Below are positions 24,658 through 33,892 of a DNA stretch of 64,000 nucleotides, piece after piece; positions within the stretch are counted from its first letter, which is position 1, and each line of letters starts with the position of its first letter. Source of the DNA: Mycoplasma suis str. Illinois (lineage in GTDB: Bacteria > Bacillota_I > Bacilli_A > Mycoplasmatales > Mycoplasmoidaceae); the NCBI RefSeq assembly GCF_000179035.2, contig NC_015155.1:678432-742431 (forward strand). Direction: 5' to 3'. Under the pieces are notes generated by a model that made no database searches, was not told the origin of the DNA, and saw only the letters and a program-made list of their open reading frames with translations. Position numbers and translations under genes: made by a program.

Positions 24658-24822
24658 CTAATCGGCTTTTTCTTCTATATGTAATTGATGTCTTCTGCAC
24701 TTTTTGCAGAACTTCTTAAGTTCTAACTTTTTCTTGCTAGCAGTTTTATCTATTTTCTTTTGGCTCAGATAGTATAAGAACTTACATACAGAGCACTTGA
24801 AAAGTATAGGAATTCTTGCCAC
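24658..24822 (-). CDS. rpmG: Ribosomal protein L33
   Basis: 54 residues from GTG at 24822. Two Cys pairs, CSVC and CKKC, and a basic body (KKKLELKKFCKKCRRH) match zinc-binding L33. It lies upstream of secG, as in many Gram-positive genomes, with the tRNA cluster on its other side. Confidence 0.85.
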   Translation of the reverse strand: MARIPILFKCSVCKFLYYLSQKKIDKTASKKKLELKKFCKKCRRHQLHIEEKAD

Positions 24823-24878
24823 TATATATTAAAGATTAAATACTAATAATAAATGTTAAAAAACAAAAATTTCATACC

Positions 24879-24954
24879 TGGTGGCTTCGGGCAGAATCGA
24901 ACTGCCGACACACGGTGCTTCAGACCGTTGCTCTACCGACTGAGCTACAAAGCC
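24879..24954 (-). tRNA. tRNA-Phe(GAA)
   Basis: Cloverleaf with anticodon loop CTGAAGC between ACGGT and ACCGT arms, GTTCGATTC T-loop and encoded CCA. Last tRNA of the eight-gene cluster. Confidence 0.95.
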
Positions 24955-24966
24955 CCAAATTTTAAA

Positions 24967-25043
24967 TGGCGGGCCTTACGGGATTCAAACCCGCGATCTC
25001 CACAGTGACAGTGTGGTATGTTAGATCACTACACCAAAAGCCC
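24967..25043 (-). tRNA. tRNA-Asp(GTC)
   Basis: Anticodon loop CTGTCAC in a CCACA/TGTGG stem, acceptor GGGCTTT with AAGGCCC (one G-T pair), encoded CCA. Confidence 0.95.
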
Positions 25044-25047
25044 AATA

Positions 25048-25125
25048 TGGTAGCGGGGGTAGGATTCGAACCTACGACCTTCAGATTATGAGCCTGACGA
25101 GCTAACCAAACTGCTCTACCCCGCG
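25048..25125 (-). tRNA. Initiator tRNA-fMet(CAT)
   Basis: It begins CGCGGGG and ends CCCCGCTACCA, leaving C1 unpaired opposite U72, the hallmark of bacterial initiators. The anticodon loop is CTCATAA. The anticodon stem lacks the usual three G-C pairs (TCAGG/TCTGA has two). Confidence 0.93.
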
Positions 25126-25215
25126 ATAAAAAAGAATAAGTCATTAAAGACATTATTCCATATTAAATTTAATCAAATTAATTTCAGTATAGCCTAAAGG
25201 CTAGTGTGAAATAAA

Positions 25216-25305
25216 TGGCGGAAGCTGAGGGATTCGAACCCCCGCGCACTTTTGATGCCTCTCAGTTTTCAAGACTGATCCCTTCGACCACTTGGGTAAG
25301 CTTCC
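25216..25305 (-). tRNA. tRNA-Ser(TGA)
   Basis: A 90-nt tRNA with long variable arm; anticodon loop CTTGAAA in a TCAGT/ACTGA stem, encoded CCA. It is separated from tRNA-fMet by a 90-bp AT-rich spacer, so the cluster may be transcribed in two parts. Confidence 0.94.
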
Positions 25306-25310
25306 TAAAC

Positions 25311-25387
25311 TGGTAGCAGGAGCGGGGCTCGAACCCGCGACCTATCGGATATGAACCGATCCCTCTAACCAACTGAGATATCCTGCC
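25311..25387 (-). tRNA. Elongator tRNA-Met(CAT)
   Basis: Anticodon loop TTCATAT in an ATCGG/CCGAT stem; acceptor GGCAGGA. It resembles mycoplasma elongator tRNA-Met rather than the lysidine-modified tRNA-Ile that shares this anticodon, but sequence alone does not settle it. Confidence 0.85.
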
Positions 25388-25393
25388 AAATAC

Positions 25394-25471
25394 TGGTCGG
25401 GACAACAGGATTCAAACCTGCGACCTCTTGGTCCCAAACCAAGCACTCTAATCAAACTGAGCTATGTCCCG
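25394..25471 (-). tRNA. tRNA-Pro(TGG)
   Basis: Anticodon loop TTTGGGA in a CTTGG/CCAAG stem, acceptor CGGGACA, encoded CCA. Confidence 0.94.
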
Positions 25472-25477
25472 ATCTTC

Positions 25478-25554
25478 TGGCCTCCTAAATAAGATTCGAA
25501 CTTATAGCCTCTAGCACCGCAAGCTAGTGCTCTATCCAATTGAGCTATTAGGAG
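25478..25554 (-). tRNA. tRNA-Arg with anticodon GCG
   Basis: Acceptor CTCCTAA pairs with TTAGGAG, discriminator G, encoded CCA. The anticodon stem CTAGC/GCTAG encloses TTGCGGT, so positions 34-36 are GCG. Most bacteria read CGU/CGC with tRNA-Arg(ACG) made into ICG by TadA; a genomic G34 needs no deaminase. Confidence 0.92.
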
Positions 25555-25558
25555 GTTT

Positions 25559-25633
25559 TGGAGGTGTCTATCAGATTCGAACTGATGATCTGGAGGTTGC
25601 AGCTCCATGCCTTACCAACTTGGCTAAGACACC
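25559..25633 (-). tRNA. tRNA-Cys(GCA)
   Basis: Anticodon loop CTGCAAC in a TGGAG/CTCCA stem; acceptor GGTGTCT, encoded CCA. First tRNA of the cluster. The organism encodes very Cys-rich proteins at 28699-29567, so demand on this tRNA may be high. Confidence 0.95.
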
Positions 25634-25672
25634 AAACCTCTAAATCTTATTAAAACAAATTAAATGTTTTTG

Positions 25673-26410
25673 TTACTTTCGAAAAACAAATAGATATTCA
25701 TGAGCTATTAGAAGGAAGTTATGTTTAACACTATTTGTTTTTCAAAAACCAGTAGCCTTACAGTTATGTTGGGCTTTAATTATTAATTCTTTCAATTTAA
25801 AACCCACATCTTCAAATAATTTCATTACATCAAATGACAGTGGAATCATATGTCCATTTTTTCTTGTGTCACCCATTAGGATGACACAATACTTATTCTT
25901 TTTAAGTACTCTGTAGCACTCCTGTGCTACTTTCTTCATTTCTTCTAAAAATTCTGATACTTTCAAGTTGGACAAGTCTTCTTCAATGACTTGTCCTTCG
26001 CTATAGTGAATGATATTTGCGTAAGGGGGATGCGTACATATTAAGTCAATACTTTCTGACTTAATAAAGTTCAAATCTCTTGCATCTCCCTTAACTATTT
26101 CAACTTGTCCTTGAGGACCATTAAATTCAAAAGATGTTTTTTCTTTACATCTTTTGAGTGATTCTTCATTGACATCTACTCCAATAATGTTTCTATTTAG
26201 AAGTTTGGCTTCTACTAGAGTAGTTCCTCCTCCAGCGAATTGATCTAATACTAGATCTCCTTCGCTGGAGTATCTAAGTAATATATTTCTTGGAATATAG
26301 GGGGATCAATTTCCCCTATATTTAGCGTCATGAGTTGCTCATTTTCCCCTGTTGGGAAAATTTCAAATAGTGCTGGTTTCTAATTCGAAATTATCTGGTC
26401 CTAATTTCAA
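25673..26410 (-). CDS. DNA methyltransferase, motif I before motif IV
   Basis: 245 residues. The start is TTG at 26410, as an in-frame TAG lies two codons upstream. AdoMet motif I is LVLDQFAGGGTTLVEA and the catalytic motif IV is LICTHPPYANIIHYSEG. In classical beta-class enzymes (DPPY first, DPFxGSGTT later) the order is the reverse, so this is a permuted layout. THDAKYRGNWSP and a C-terminal CKATGFWKTNSVKHNFLLIA are other landmarks. It lies 15 bp downstream of a DpnII-family endonuclease and is therefore probably its protective partner, modifying GATC; target and whether N4-C or N6-A are inferred, not seen. No second methylase (Dam-like DpnM) is in the window. Confidence 0.82.
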
Positions 26411-26425
26411 AATCTATCTACGACG

Positions 26426-27286
26426 CTAAGAAAAAAGATTTGTTAGGGCTCCATTTTCTAATTCGTAAATATTGAAAATTGTCTCCATTAAGTCAAAAGT
26501 TTCTTCTAAAAATTTTTTAGAACTATTTCATCCTTTTCCGTCAGTAATTCAAACAAAAGTAAGATTTTCAATCTCCTTCGCTTCTAAAGATAGTGTTTTG
26601 TAATTTTTAGCTATTTCACTTAATTTAGAGCCTCCTAAGCTTCCAAAAAAATTTGTCTTAATTGCATATATCATGTTTGAAGTATTTACTATGAAATTAA
26701 ATTCTTCTTCCAAAAGAGAATTTTGTTTCACGCTAATTTTTAATTTTTCAATCACATCCAAAAGTTTTTCTCTCTTGAAATAATCCTTATTTTTGATTAA
26801 TCCAACTCGAATAATGTGATCTTCCACTATTTTTTCCATCAACATTCCTACCCTGTTTTTTCTTCCATGCGAATCTAAACCAACTTCTATTTCTAAAACA
26901 TAATCCAATAAATTTTTTGTTAAACCTTTTTGAAAAATATCAAATAAACCTGTTTTTCTCATAAATTCAACATATTTTTCTGAAGAATGATTCGTTTTAT
27001 TGAAGGAATATAAAAGTGTTTTATTTTCTTCAGTAATATATATTTCATCATTTCTTACTGCCAACAATATAGGTATGCACTTAAGAACTTCTGGATATTT
27101 TGAAATAATTCTTCTAAACTCACTTTCAATATTTTCTGAACCAATTAAAGAATTCAAAATATTTAGTTCAATTTTTATTTCGTCTATATTTCTCAATATT
27201 TTTTCGAAATCAACATAATATTGATAATTTTCGATGCTGACCTTTAATTGTGAAAGTCAATGTTCAAAATCTCTTTTCATTTCCAT
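26426..27286 (-). CDS. DpnII-family type II restriction endonuclease
   Basis: 286 residues from ATG at 27286, almost the same as DpnII (288). The family landmarks are VGLDSHGRKNRVGMLMEKIVE in the middle (first 20 residues conserved in pattern), then IYAIKTNFFGSLGGSKLSE and VWITDGKGWNSSKK near the end; the acidic and Lys residues of the PD-(D/E)xK nuclease core are probably in the VGLDSHGRKNR and IKTNFF segments. DpnII cuts unmethylated GATC. The order R then M on one strand makes a compact restriction-modification unit beside the repair gene nfo. Unlike HsdR copy 2, no catalytic loss is obvious. Confidence 0.85.
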
Positions 27287-27293
27287 TTATTTA

Positions 27294-28247
27294 TTAATTG
27301 GTAGTTTTTAAATTTTTGTCATAAATTGGCAAACAATCTTTATTAGGAATAGGTTCCCATTTCTTATTCCTTAATAAAGATATTTCATGTTTATAGGGAG
27401 ATACTAGTATCTCCCTAGTTTCTTTACTTCTTTTGGATTTAACTTGTTTCTTCCAATAAGGTGTTTCGACTATTATTGGAAGACTAGAAAAGTAATCATC
27501 ATAAGCTCACTTTAGGATGGTTTCCCATCCTATATGTCCTAATCCATAATTAGCATGTCTATCTTTTCTAGCTCCTATGGAATTCATTGAATCCCCTAGA
27601 TGAATTACTTTAACTCTCTCTAGCCCTCCAAATAAATTAGATAGTTTTTTCTTAAACTCCTCTAGTTTAGAAAGGTCATATCCACTATCGTGGAGATGAC
27701 AAGTATCTAAGCAAAGAGCTAATTTAGGATCTCAATTACATTTGGAAAAGATTAATTGAAGATCCTCTAAACAGGCTCCTATTTGATTTCTTTTACCAGC
27801 CATTGTCTCTAAGCAAAAGAAATAGTCTAAATGACTAGTTCTCCTAAAAACTTCCAAAATATTTTTGACTATATTGTCTATTCCTTCATCCTTAGATTCC
27901 CTAAAGGATCCAGGATGAACTACAAAATATTTAATACCTAAGCTTACTGTTCGCTCTATTTCACTTTGAAGGATATTTACTATATATCCATCAGTATCTA
28001 ATCCTGCCAGATTAAATACATAAGGTGCATGAACAACACAATTTGAGAAATCAATATTGTGTTGTTTAGCTAACTCTAAAGCTTCCTCTTTGTAAAAAAG
28101 AGAGGTATCAACTCTCTTTACATTCTGTGGAGGTCCTGTAAATATCATGAAACAATTTGCACCATTACAAATTGTTTCCTCTACTACTCCCAGAAGATAT
28201 TTACTCTTCTGGTTAAGAGATATATGAGAACCTAGAATAAGAGACAT
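27294..28247 (-). CDS. nfo: Endonuclease IV (AP endonuclease)
   Basis: The zinc enzyme cuts DNA at abasic sites in base excision repair. It has 317 residues from ATG at 28247. GSHISLNQ, VVHAPYVFNLA, VVHPGSFRES, CLETMAGK, LCLDTCHLHDSGYD, IHLGDSMNSIGARKDRHANYG and ETPYW carry the expected metal-binding His, Asp and Glu residues in order. It is packed 3 bp from the scaffold gene and 7 bp from the endonuclease gene, so all four genes 25673-28661 probably share a transcript. Confidence 0.95.
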
Positions 28248-28250
28248 TAA

Positions 28251-28661
28251 TTATTTAGAAAGTAAATAATTTAATATCTCTTGAGCTCCTGACTTTAAAC
28301 ATTCTTTTCTAGTTGTTGAGTATTGAAATTTTCAGAAGAGCTCAAGATATTTTTCACTTATCTCTTCAGCTCTTTCATATTTGCCATCCAGCATATCTAA
28401 AAATTTTTTAGTTATTTTTAGAGCTTCCTCTTTGGATTTTCCTTCTATTTCTAGGCAAATAGCATTAGAAGAAGCTCTAAAAAGAATACAACCTTTGCAA
28501 GAAAGTTTTATTTTTTCAATTAAAGGGTTTAATTCGCATTGAAAACTTATATAGTGTTGACAAGACTTAAAGTCAACTAAATTTAAGTCTTCTTTTTCTT
28601 CCAATAAGGAAGAAAATTTATCTAAAAAAGCTAATTTATAAATTAAGTCTTGATAGATCAT
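28251..28661 (-). CDS. SufU-like iron-sulfur scaffold/sulfur acceptor
   Basis: 136 residues from ATG at 28661. The central CKGCILFRASSNAICLEIEGK resembles the GCAIS-AS segment of SufU (20 residues compared), and the tail TTRKECLKSGAQEIL resembles the P-x-R-x-x-C-x-L end. The first Cys of the family (NPxCGD) is replaced; the nearest are CQHYISFQC. Partner is likely the desulfurase at 20820. The family call is moderately sure, retention of cluster assembly less so. Confidence 0.7.
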
Positions 28662-28663
28662 TT

Positions 28664-28685
28664 AACTCAGCTTTAAAGCTGAGTT
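28664..28685. terminator. Perfect 22-bp palindrome
   Basis: AACTCAGCTTT joined directly to AAAGCTGAGTT, between the stop of the Cys/Tyr-rich gene (28699) and the start of the SufU-like gene (28661). The right spacing for a minus-strand terminator but without a long U run. Confidence 0.55.
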
Positions 28686-28698
28686 TAAAAAGACTTAA

Positions 28699-29058
28699 TT
28701 AAAAGTAACGCTTACGTCTTTTTCTTCAGCAAAAATTATTTAATGGCGAATAGTAATGATTTCCTGTACAAGGATATGGGGTTGTATATGAATGTGGGTA
28801 ATACGGAGTACAAGGATCGTATGGATTGCATGCAAAAGGATCTAAATGATAACTATTTATACATCCTCCAAAACCGCCATAACAATCGTTGTATGGATAT
28901 AGTCCACCATAAGAATACGAAGAATAATTTGAAAAATTAGATGAATATGGGTTATGTGTATAAGGGTTACATGCACCAACCTTACATGCTTCAATTGCAC
29001 AATTCCCACAAATACCCCCTCCACACTTTCAGCAATAGCAACCTATAGATCTATACAT
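28699..29058 (-). CDS. Cys- and Tyr-rich small protein, unassigned
   Basis: 119 residues from ATG at 29058; two UGA codons are Trp (residues 10 and 111), which hides the gene from standard-code searches. It has 13 Cys and 19 Tyr. The N-terminus is packed with Cys: CYCWKCGGGICGNC, then ACKVGACNPY; the middle is Tyr, Gly, Pro, Asn and Ser repeats (SSYSYGGLYPYNDCYGGFGG), with C-x-P-Y units NPYDPCTPYYP; the end is strongly basic (WRKRRKRYF). There is no membrane segment. A Gly-Gly pair at residues 13-14 could be a C39 leader cleavage site, since a C39 exporter lies 750 bp away on the other strand. Function unknown; metal binding or disulfide cross-linking are possibilities only. Confidence 0.8.
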
Positions 29059-29217
29059 ATAAAAACTACTTAGTTTTTTTGAGTAACCTAATTAATTCTA
29101 ACTATTTTTAAAGAATTCAAATTCTTAAAAAAAATTTCTTAAATCTAGAGACATTAAATTAAATCTTCTGAAATACAAGAACTTTAAGTAAATAAATTTT
29201 CTTAAACAAATTATTAA

Positions 29218-29240
29218 TAAAAAACCAGCCAAAAGGCTGG
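29218..29240 (-). terminator. Intrinsic terminator after the Cys-rich gene
   Basis: On the minus strand CCAGCC, loop TTTT, GGCTGG followed by TTTTTTATT: a textbook intrinsic terminator directly behind the stop at 29256. Confidence 0.85.
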
Positions 29241-29255
29241 AAATACTTAATTAAA

Positions 29256-29567
29256 CTAAGCTAGCTTGTTTTTGTCTGAACAGCAACTGGAAGAACAGTC
29301 TGAGCAGCAATTCTTTTCTTCGACAGAACAAGATGTTGAACAACAATCCTTTTTGCTTTCACAACCTTCGCAACAAGATGATGAACATGAGCAATCTGAA
29401 CAACATTCTTTTTCGTAGCAACTATCACATTCACAACATTCGCGGCGTGAAGAGCAACAAGAAACTTTACAGCTTTGGCGACAACAACAAGAACTACAAC
29501 AATGTGAAACCATACATCCACAACAGTGGTGGTGGCAAGAATGACAATTGTGGTGACAGTGACTCAT
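29256..29567 (-). CDS. Metallothionein-like Cys/His-rich protein
   Basis: 103 residues from ATG at 29567 with 33 Cys (32 percent), mostly as C-C, C-C-x-C and C-x-x-C. The N-terminus adds eight His in 22 residues (MSHCHHNCHSCHHHCC). Ser, Glu, Asp and Lys fill the rest; there are no membrane segment, signal peptide or aromatic residues apart from one Tyr. Such composition is typical of metallothionein-like metal chelators, but no known family signature is evident. It has its own terminator and a 236-bp divergent promoter region shared with the C39 exporter. The composition is uninterrupted and in one frame, so it is surely coding; the role is inferred only. Confidence 0.85.
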   Translation of the reverse strand: MSHCHHNCHSCHHHCCGCMVSHCCSSCCCRQSCKVSCCSSRRECCECDSCYEKECCSDCSCSSSCCEGCESKKDCCSTSCSVEEKNCCSDCSSSCCSDKNKLA

Positions 29568-29803
29568 TTTTCTTTTCTTTCTTTTCGTAATTAATTATAT
29601 AAATACTAAAAATTATTTAATTTTTAGTTTTTAAGTTTTTTCCCTCTCGCAGAGGGTTTTAAATACTTTTTTAAGTGTTTAGAAAGTGTTATAAATTCAC
29701 TAATTAATGTCATTAATCACTCTATTAATTAATGAATTAATAAATGTTTATGAAACATTTTTTAATTTTTTCCAAATTAATAGATTAGAGAATCTATTAG
29801 CTT
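29568..29803. promoter_or_regulatory. Divergent promoter region, Cys-rich gene / C39 exporter
   Basis: 236 bp of AT-rich DNA with a CCCTCT-CGC-AGAGGG hairpin near 29643-29657 and a perfect hairpin AATAGATT-AGAG-AATCTATT (29779-29798) ending five bases before the exporter ATG, where it would cover the ribosome site in the mRNA. TATAAT-like elements (TATATAAAT near 29597, TTATAAATT near 29690) are plausible but many AT-rich matches exist. Confidence 0.5.
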
Positions 29804-31834
29804 ATGAAGGTATATTACCAAGAAAGTGATAATGACTGTGGCATTTCAGTAACTAGATCATTAATAAATCATTTCTTCAAGAAAGAAATAACAAGAACAG
29901 AATTATTTAATCAGGTGAATATTTCACCTGATGGTCTTTCTATTTTTGAGCTAGAAGCAATTAATAGAAAGTATGGAATTCATCTAGAAACTTATGAAAC
30001 AACAATAGAGGAACTATTGAAGTTCAATACTAAGAACTTCTTTATCTTAGTAACTTATAGAGATGGCAGAGAGCACTTTGTTATTTCCAAAAAAGTTCTC
30101 AAAAACTTTGTAATTTATGACTCTGCCATCGGAAAAGTAAAGCTAAATGCTAATCAATTAAATCAGATTTTTGCTGGAAAAATCCTACTTATTGAAAAAG
30201 TAGAAGACTGAAAGGAAGACAAAAACTTAAAAGCTAATTCACTCAAAGATAAAGAAATCTTTATTTTGAGTTTTCCAAAGCTTTTTGCAAGTATTTCTAT
30301 GGAATTATTTACTTTCATATTTCTTCTCATAAGTTTTGGAATTAACAAATTCATTTTTGAAGATGTAATCCAGACCAGCTCCTGAAGTAACATAGGAGGA
30401 ATTATTTTCTGGGCTGGATTACTAATTCTTGTTTGATCTTTAGCTGAATATCTCAAGGAAACCTTTTATCTTAAACACAAGCAATGATACTGCAAAAAGC
30501 TGTATCAATTGCTTTTTGAGAAATTAGAGAATAAAAAGAATTTTTTCTTCTCTAAGTTAAGTAAGAATCAATTTTTAATGACTCATCAATATGTAAAGAA
30601 CTTATCTCTCTTTTATGGTGAAGTAATTAGTCAACTAATTTCTTCTCTATTTATCACTCTTTTCCTTGTTTTTTACCTACTTTCAGTAGGTTACTGAATA
30701 TCTCTTCTAGTCATTTTGATGGCTCTAGTAAAGTTGGCTAACTTTTACTGAGCCCAAAAACTAGATGGGAAAAGATTACCAGAAGTCTGGAAAAATGATT
30801 TAAGTATTCAAAAACTGTTTTTTACCTTAAATCATTTTTTAAAGAATGAGTGAAACTACAACAAGTTTCTCTTTCTAAGTAAATCTCTAAAAGATGAGAT
30901 TACTCAACATAATCTCATCGAAAGAGAAATAAGTTCTAGCAGAATTGTTATCTCTAAGTTGAATTTTTTTATTACTTATTGCCTCAACATAGCTATTTAT
31001 GTTGTGGGATGTTATTTCTCTCTACTAGGCAATGGTGTTAGTGTAGCCAACATTATTTTGGCTGGAATAATATTCCATCAACTTAATGGTTCTTTAGATA
31101 AGTCAATTTCAGTTGGGCTCAACTGAAATAAATATATTTCTTCTCTAAAGAATTACAAGCAAATAATCTTTAGCGACAATATTCAAGAGGAAAATAAATT
31201 AAAAATTTCTCTTCCTAAATTCATTGAATTAAAAAACTTGAACTACCACAATGGTAGAAAAAATATTTTTACAAATCTCAATTTAATTATTTATCCCAAT
31301 ACCTTTCTGTTTGGAGCCTCAGGTATTGGAAAAAGCACACTTTATAAATTGATTTCAGCAAAATTGAATTTCCCAGAAAATTCAATTTTCTTTGACCAAG
31401 TTGAAATCTCAGATATTTCTGAGAAGTGTTTCAATAAATTAGTTGTTTATCAAAACAATCAATCTAAATCTGAAGAATTTCAGTGAGAAAAACTATATGA
31501 CTGTGTGAACTCACAAAAATTAGATTCAATTCTTCAGATAGCTAAAAAACTAGATATACCTGTAGGTAAGAGCGTTAAAGCTCAAAAATTTAGTGATGGT
31601 CAGCGACAATTCATAAATCTTTTGAATTTACTGTCACTGACAGAAAAAATTATCTTACTTGACGAAGTAACCTCTCACATTAATAAAGAAATTAAAAAAG
31701 AACTTTACGAGCTAGTATTTCCAATACTTACTAGCAGAAACTTCTTAATATGTTGTGAGCATGACTTGAGTCTCAAACAATTCTTTGTAAATCAAGTCAA
31801 TTTAGATCAATTACTAACTGAACAGTGTTTGTAA
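29804..31834 (+). CDS. Peptidase-containing ABC exporter (C39 peptidase, membrane domain, ATPase)
   Basis: 676 residues from ATG at 29804. The N-terminal C39 domain has the complete site: Gln6 and Cys12 in QESDNDCG, His91 in REHFVIS and Asp106 in VIYDSAIG. The membrane domain (about 145-420) has several hydrophobic segments. The ATPase has Walker A GASGIGKS (504-511), a variant signature FSDGQ (596-600), Walker B IILLDE and the switch His in CCEHDL. In known members (LcnC, ComA, LagD types) the peptidase cuts a leader after Gly-Gly and exports the peptide. Here no bacteriocin is obvious; the divergent Cys-rich proteins are the natural candidates. The downstream gene overlaps and may be an accessory. 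The intact triad argues for a working protease. Confidence 0.9.
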
Positions 31835-32187
31835 AAGAAATATTTTCAATATTTACTTTTTTATCTCTAACTTTTTTCTCTTCTGGATTTGCCATCAAAG
31901 TTAAAAAATATGAACATAATCAATTAATTGTTGATCCAGTAGACAAGAAGACAAAAGTCTTCTTGACTGAAAAAAGTTACTACAAATTAAATCCGAAAAC
32001 TCTTTCGGACTTTAAGTATTTAGTGAAAGGAGATATTCCTATTTCTAAAAATATTTCAGAGATTACTCAAAAGGGTAATCTTTACGAACTTACATTAACT
32101 CCTAGTGAAAATCACTTAGGACAAAAAATAGAGTTAATTAAGTATTTTGTGGAATCAAAATCTTTTTGATCCAATTTATTTAGTTAA
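31825..32187 (+). CDS. Small secreted or anchored protein, putative exporter accessory
   Basis: 120 residues if started at GTG 31825, overlapping the exporter stop by 10 bp, which implies translational coupling. Residues 4-22 (EIFSIFTFLSLTFFSSGFA) form a signal peptide or anchor; the rest is beta-rich and charged (VKKYEHNQLIVDPVDKK, KGNLYELTLTPSENHLGQKI). UGA at 32167 is Trp, so the protein continues to 32187. Known C39 exporters often need an HlyD-like accessory; this could be a minimal one, but I see no family signature. Confidence 0.6.
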
Positions 32188-32189
32188 AC

Positions 32190-32280
32190 TGGCGGAAACT
32201 AGGGGATTCGAACCCCTGCGCAGCGATTAGCCGCCTAACATCTTAGCAGGATGCCCCCTTAACCACTTGGGTAAGTCTCC
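32190..32280 (-). tRNA. tRNA-Ser(GCT)
   Basis: 91 nt with long variable arm; anticodon loop CTGCTAA in a CATC/GATG stem, encoded CCA. Stands alone, converging on the exporter genes 2 bp away. Confidence 0.94.
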
Positions 32281-32326
32281 ATTCTAATTTTTAATAAAAA
32301 ATTATTAAGTTTTCTTTAATAATTAT

Positions 32327-32824
32327 TTATTTATTGACAATTACAGAGAAATTGTCATAAAACCAATTTTGAGAATCAAATAGTGTTGATTTAAATTTGA
32401 CTATTACTCAAATCATGTTTTCATTTATTCACTTATAGAAAATATTTCCTACTAAATCTTTTTGCTCAAATTTAACTTCAGGCTTCAAAAGAGATAATCT
32501 TTTGAGAATTTTTGATCTAATAATTTCTTTAGTTTGAGATAAAAGATTATCTCTTTCTAAAGAAGAAGTTAATTTAGAAGTTGTCTTTACTATATTATTT
32601 TTCTCTCCTTTTTGGAGAGAAATACTAAATATTCCGTTAAATAACTTTAAAGGTAAAGATCCTTCTAAGAAATTTTTTGATAAGAAACTACTAGAAGTTT
32701 TGTTATCTTTAGGAGAAAATATATTCTCATGTGAAATTGTTCCTGATAAGTAACTTATAGATCCTAGAAAAAGAAAAGAGCACAGTATTAGTGCTGTTCT
32801 TTTTCTTCATCCAAATAGATACAT
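32327..32824 (-). CDS. Membrane-anchored extracytoplasmic protein, unassigned
   Basis: 165 residues from ATG at 32824. Basic residues (WRKR) precede one hydrophobic segment (about 10-27), then a hydrophilic Lys/Ser-rich domain rich in beta-strand-like patterns (MIWVIVKFKSTLFDSQNWF). No family recognised. It follows the 342-residue gene by 39 bp on the same strand. Confidence 0.6.
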
Positions 32825-32863
32825 AAGAAGTTCAAGTTGTATCTATTTAAGTTACTTATAGTT

Positions 32864-33892
32864 CTATAATTCTTCTTTTATTCATTGTTGACTAAAAGTA
32901 GAGTTATCTAACTTAAATCCTTCTGGGTCAAAAGTAATATTCTTTTCTGACTTTCCCTTATTACTTTTGAAAAAGTTAGAAGTTAGATTAACAGAATCTT
33001 TTCTGTTAAGTCTCTCTATTTCGAAGTTCAAATCTATTGAACCTCTAGTAAAATCCTTTACTTTTTCTTTCAGATTTTGAAATAAAGTTGGAGTAAATTT
33101 ATATCTTCAATAATTATTAGAGAAGTTTTCGAGTTGAAAGTCTTCTGACTTCAACTCATGAATATAAATAGGTTTATTTATGTTATTTCCATTAAAGAAA
33201 GAAATCTTTCCTGAAAAACTTTCTTTAGGAAGAGACTTTATATCTCCTCTTTTAAGTACATCTTGAATGTAAAAAGAAGGGAGATTAAAAGTTAAATCTT
33301 CCGAATTAGTTGAATATACCTTAAGAGGGTAATAGGAATAGAAGGGTTTCTTTCCTGATTGGAAAGTAACCTCTTCTAATATATTTAGATCTTGTTTCTT
33401 TTCAGAATTGTTTCTTACATTAATTGAAGAAACATTTTTTCAGTTAAAGAAATTTTTCTTTAACTTATTTCTTATTAATTGTTTATTAAGAGAATTATTA
33501 AGTCACCAGAAACTTCTGGGACTTATTATTTTTCCATTTTTAAATAAAGGATTTATTTTTAAATTGATTTGAAAATTAGTAGAAAGAAAATTCTTTATTT
33601 TCTGGGAAAAGAAAGAATCTTTTTTGAAGTCAATAATTGCTGTATTTTCAAAAACAGTACATCTTAAATGTGGAGAAGAAGAGTGACAAATATCACTCTT
33701 ACTTTCCTTAAGAAATAATCTATCTACTTTTTGATTTGGGAAGTTATAAGATACTTCTAAGAAATCATTTGGAAGTACAAAATTACTTTCAAATTTGTAC
33801 TTTCCATACAAGCTCAGAGATTCATTTTTAGGTGTTAAATTCATAATATAATCTTTTAAGGAAATGAAAGGAGCCGAAGCAGAATTTAACAT
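32864..33892 (-). CDS. Hypothetical protein, 342 residues
   Basis: The start ATG at 33892 overlaps the stop of the upstream gene (TAATG), so the two are coupled. The product is rich in Phe, Asn, Lys and Ser, has no clear membrane segment and reads as a beta-rich protein with two Cys (ICHSSSPHLRC) that could form a disulfide. No recognised family. Given the membrane-anchored neighbour downstream it may act at the surface. Confidence 0.6.

Noticed and set aside
25311..25387. tRNA-Ile2 (lysidine) for the CAT anticodon
   Set aside because: Acceptor and D-arm resemble mycoplasma elongator tRNA-Met, and it lies at the tRNA-Met position of the conserved cluster. Not fully excluded.
25681..25743. 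13-bp inverted repeats as ends of an insertion sequence
   Set aside because: They lie wholly within the methylase C-terminal codons; no transposase or target duplication.
28743..28940. Plus-strand open frame over the Cys/Tyr-rich gene
   Set aside because: It is the complement of a minus-strand gene whose composition (13 Cys, 19 Tyr, basic tail) is far from random; the plus frame has no motif and no sensible context.
29261..29590. Alternative frames over the Cys-rich gene (a second minus frame and a plus frame)
   Set aside because: Repeated TGT/TGC codons keep other frames open by chance; the Cys/His frame has its own start and terminator.
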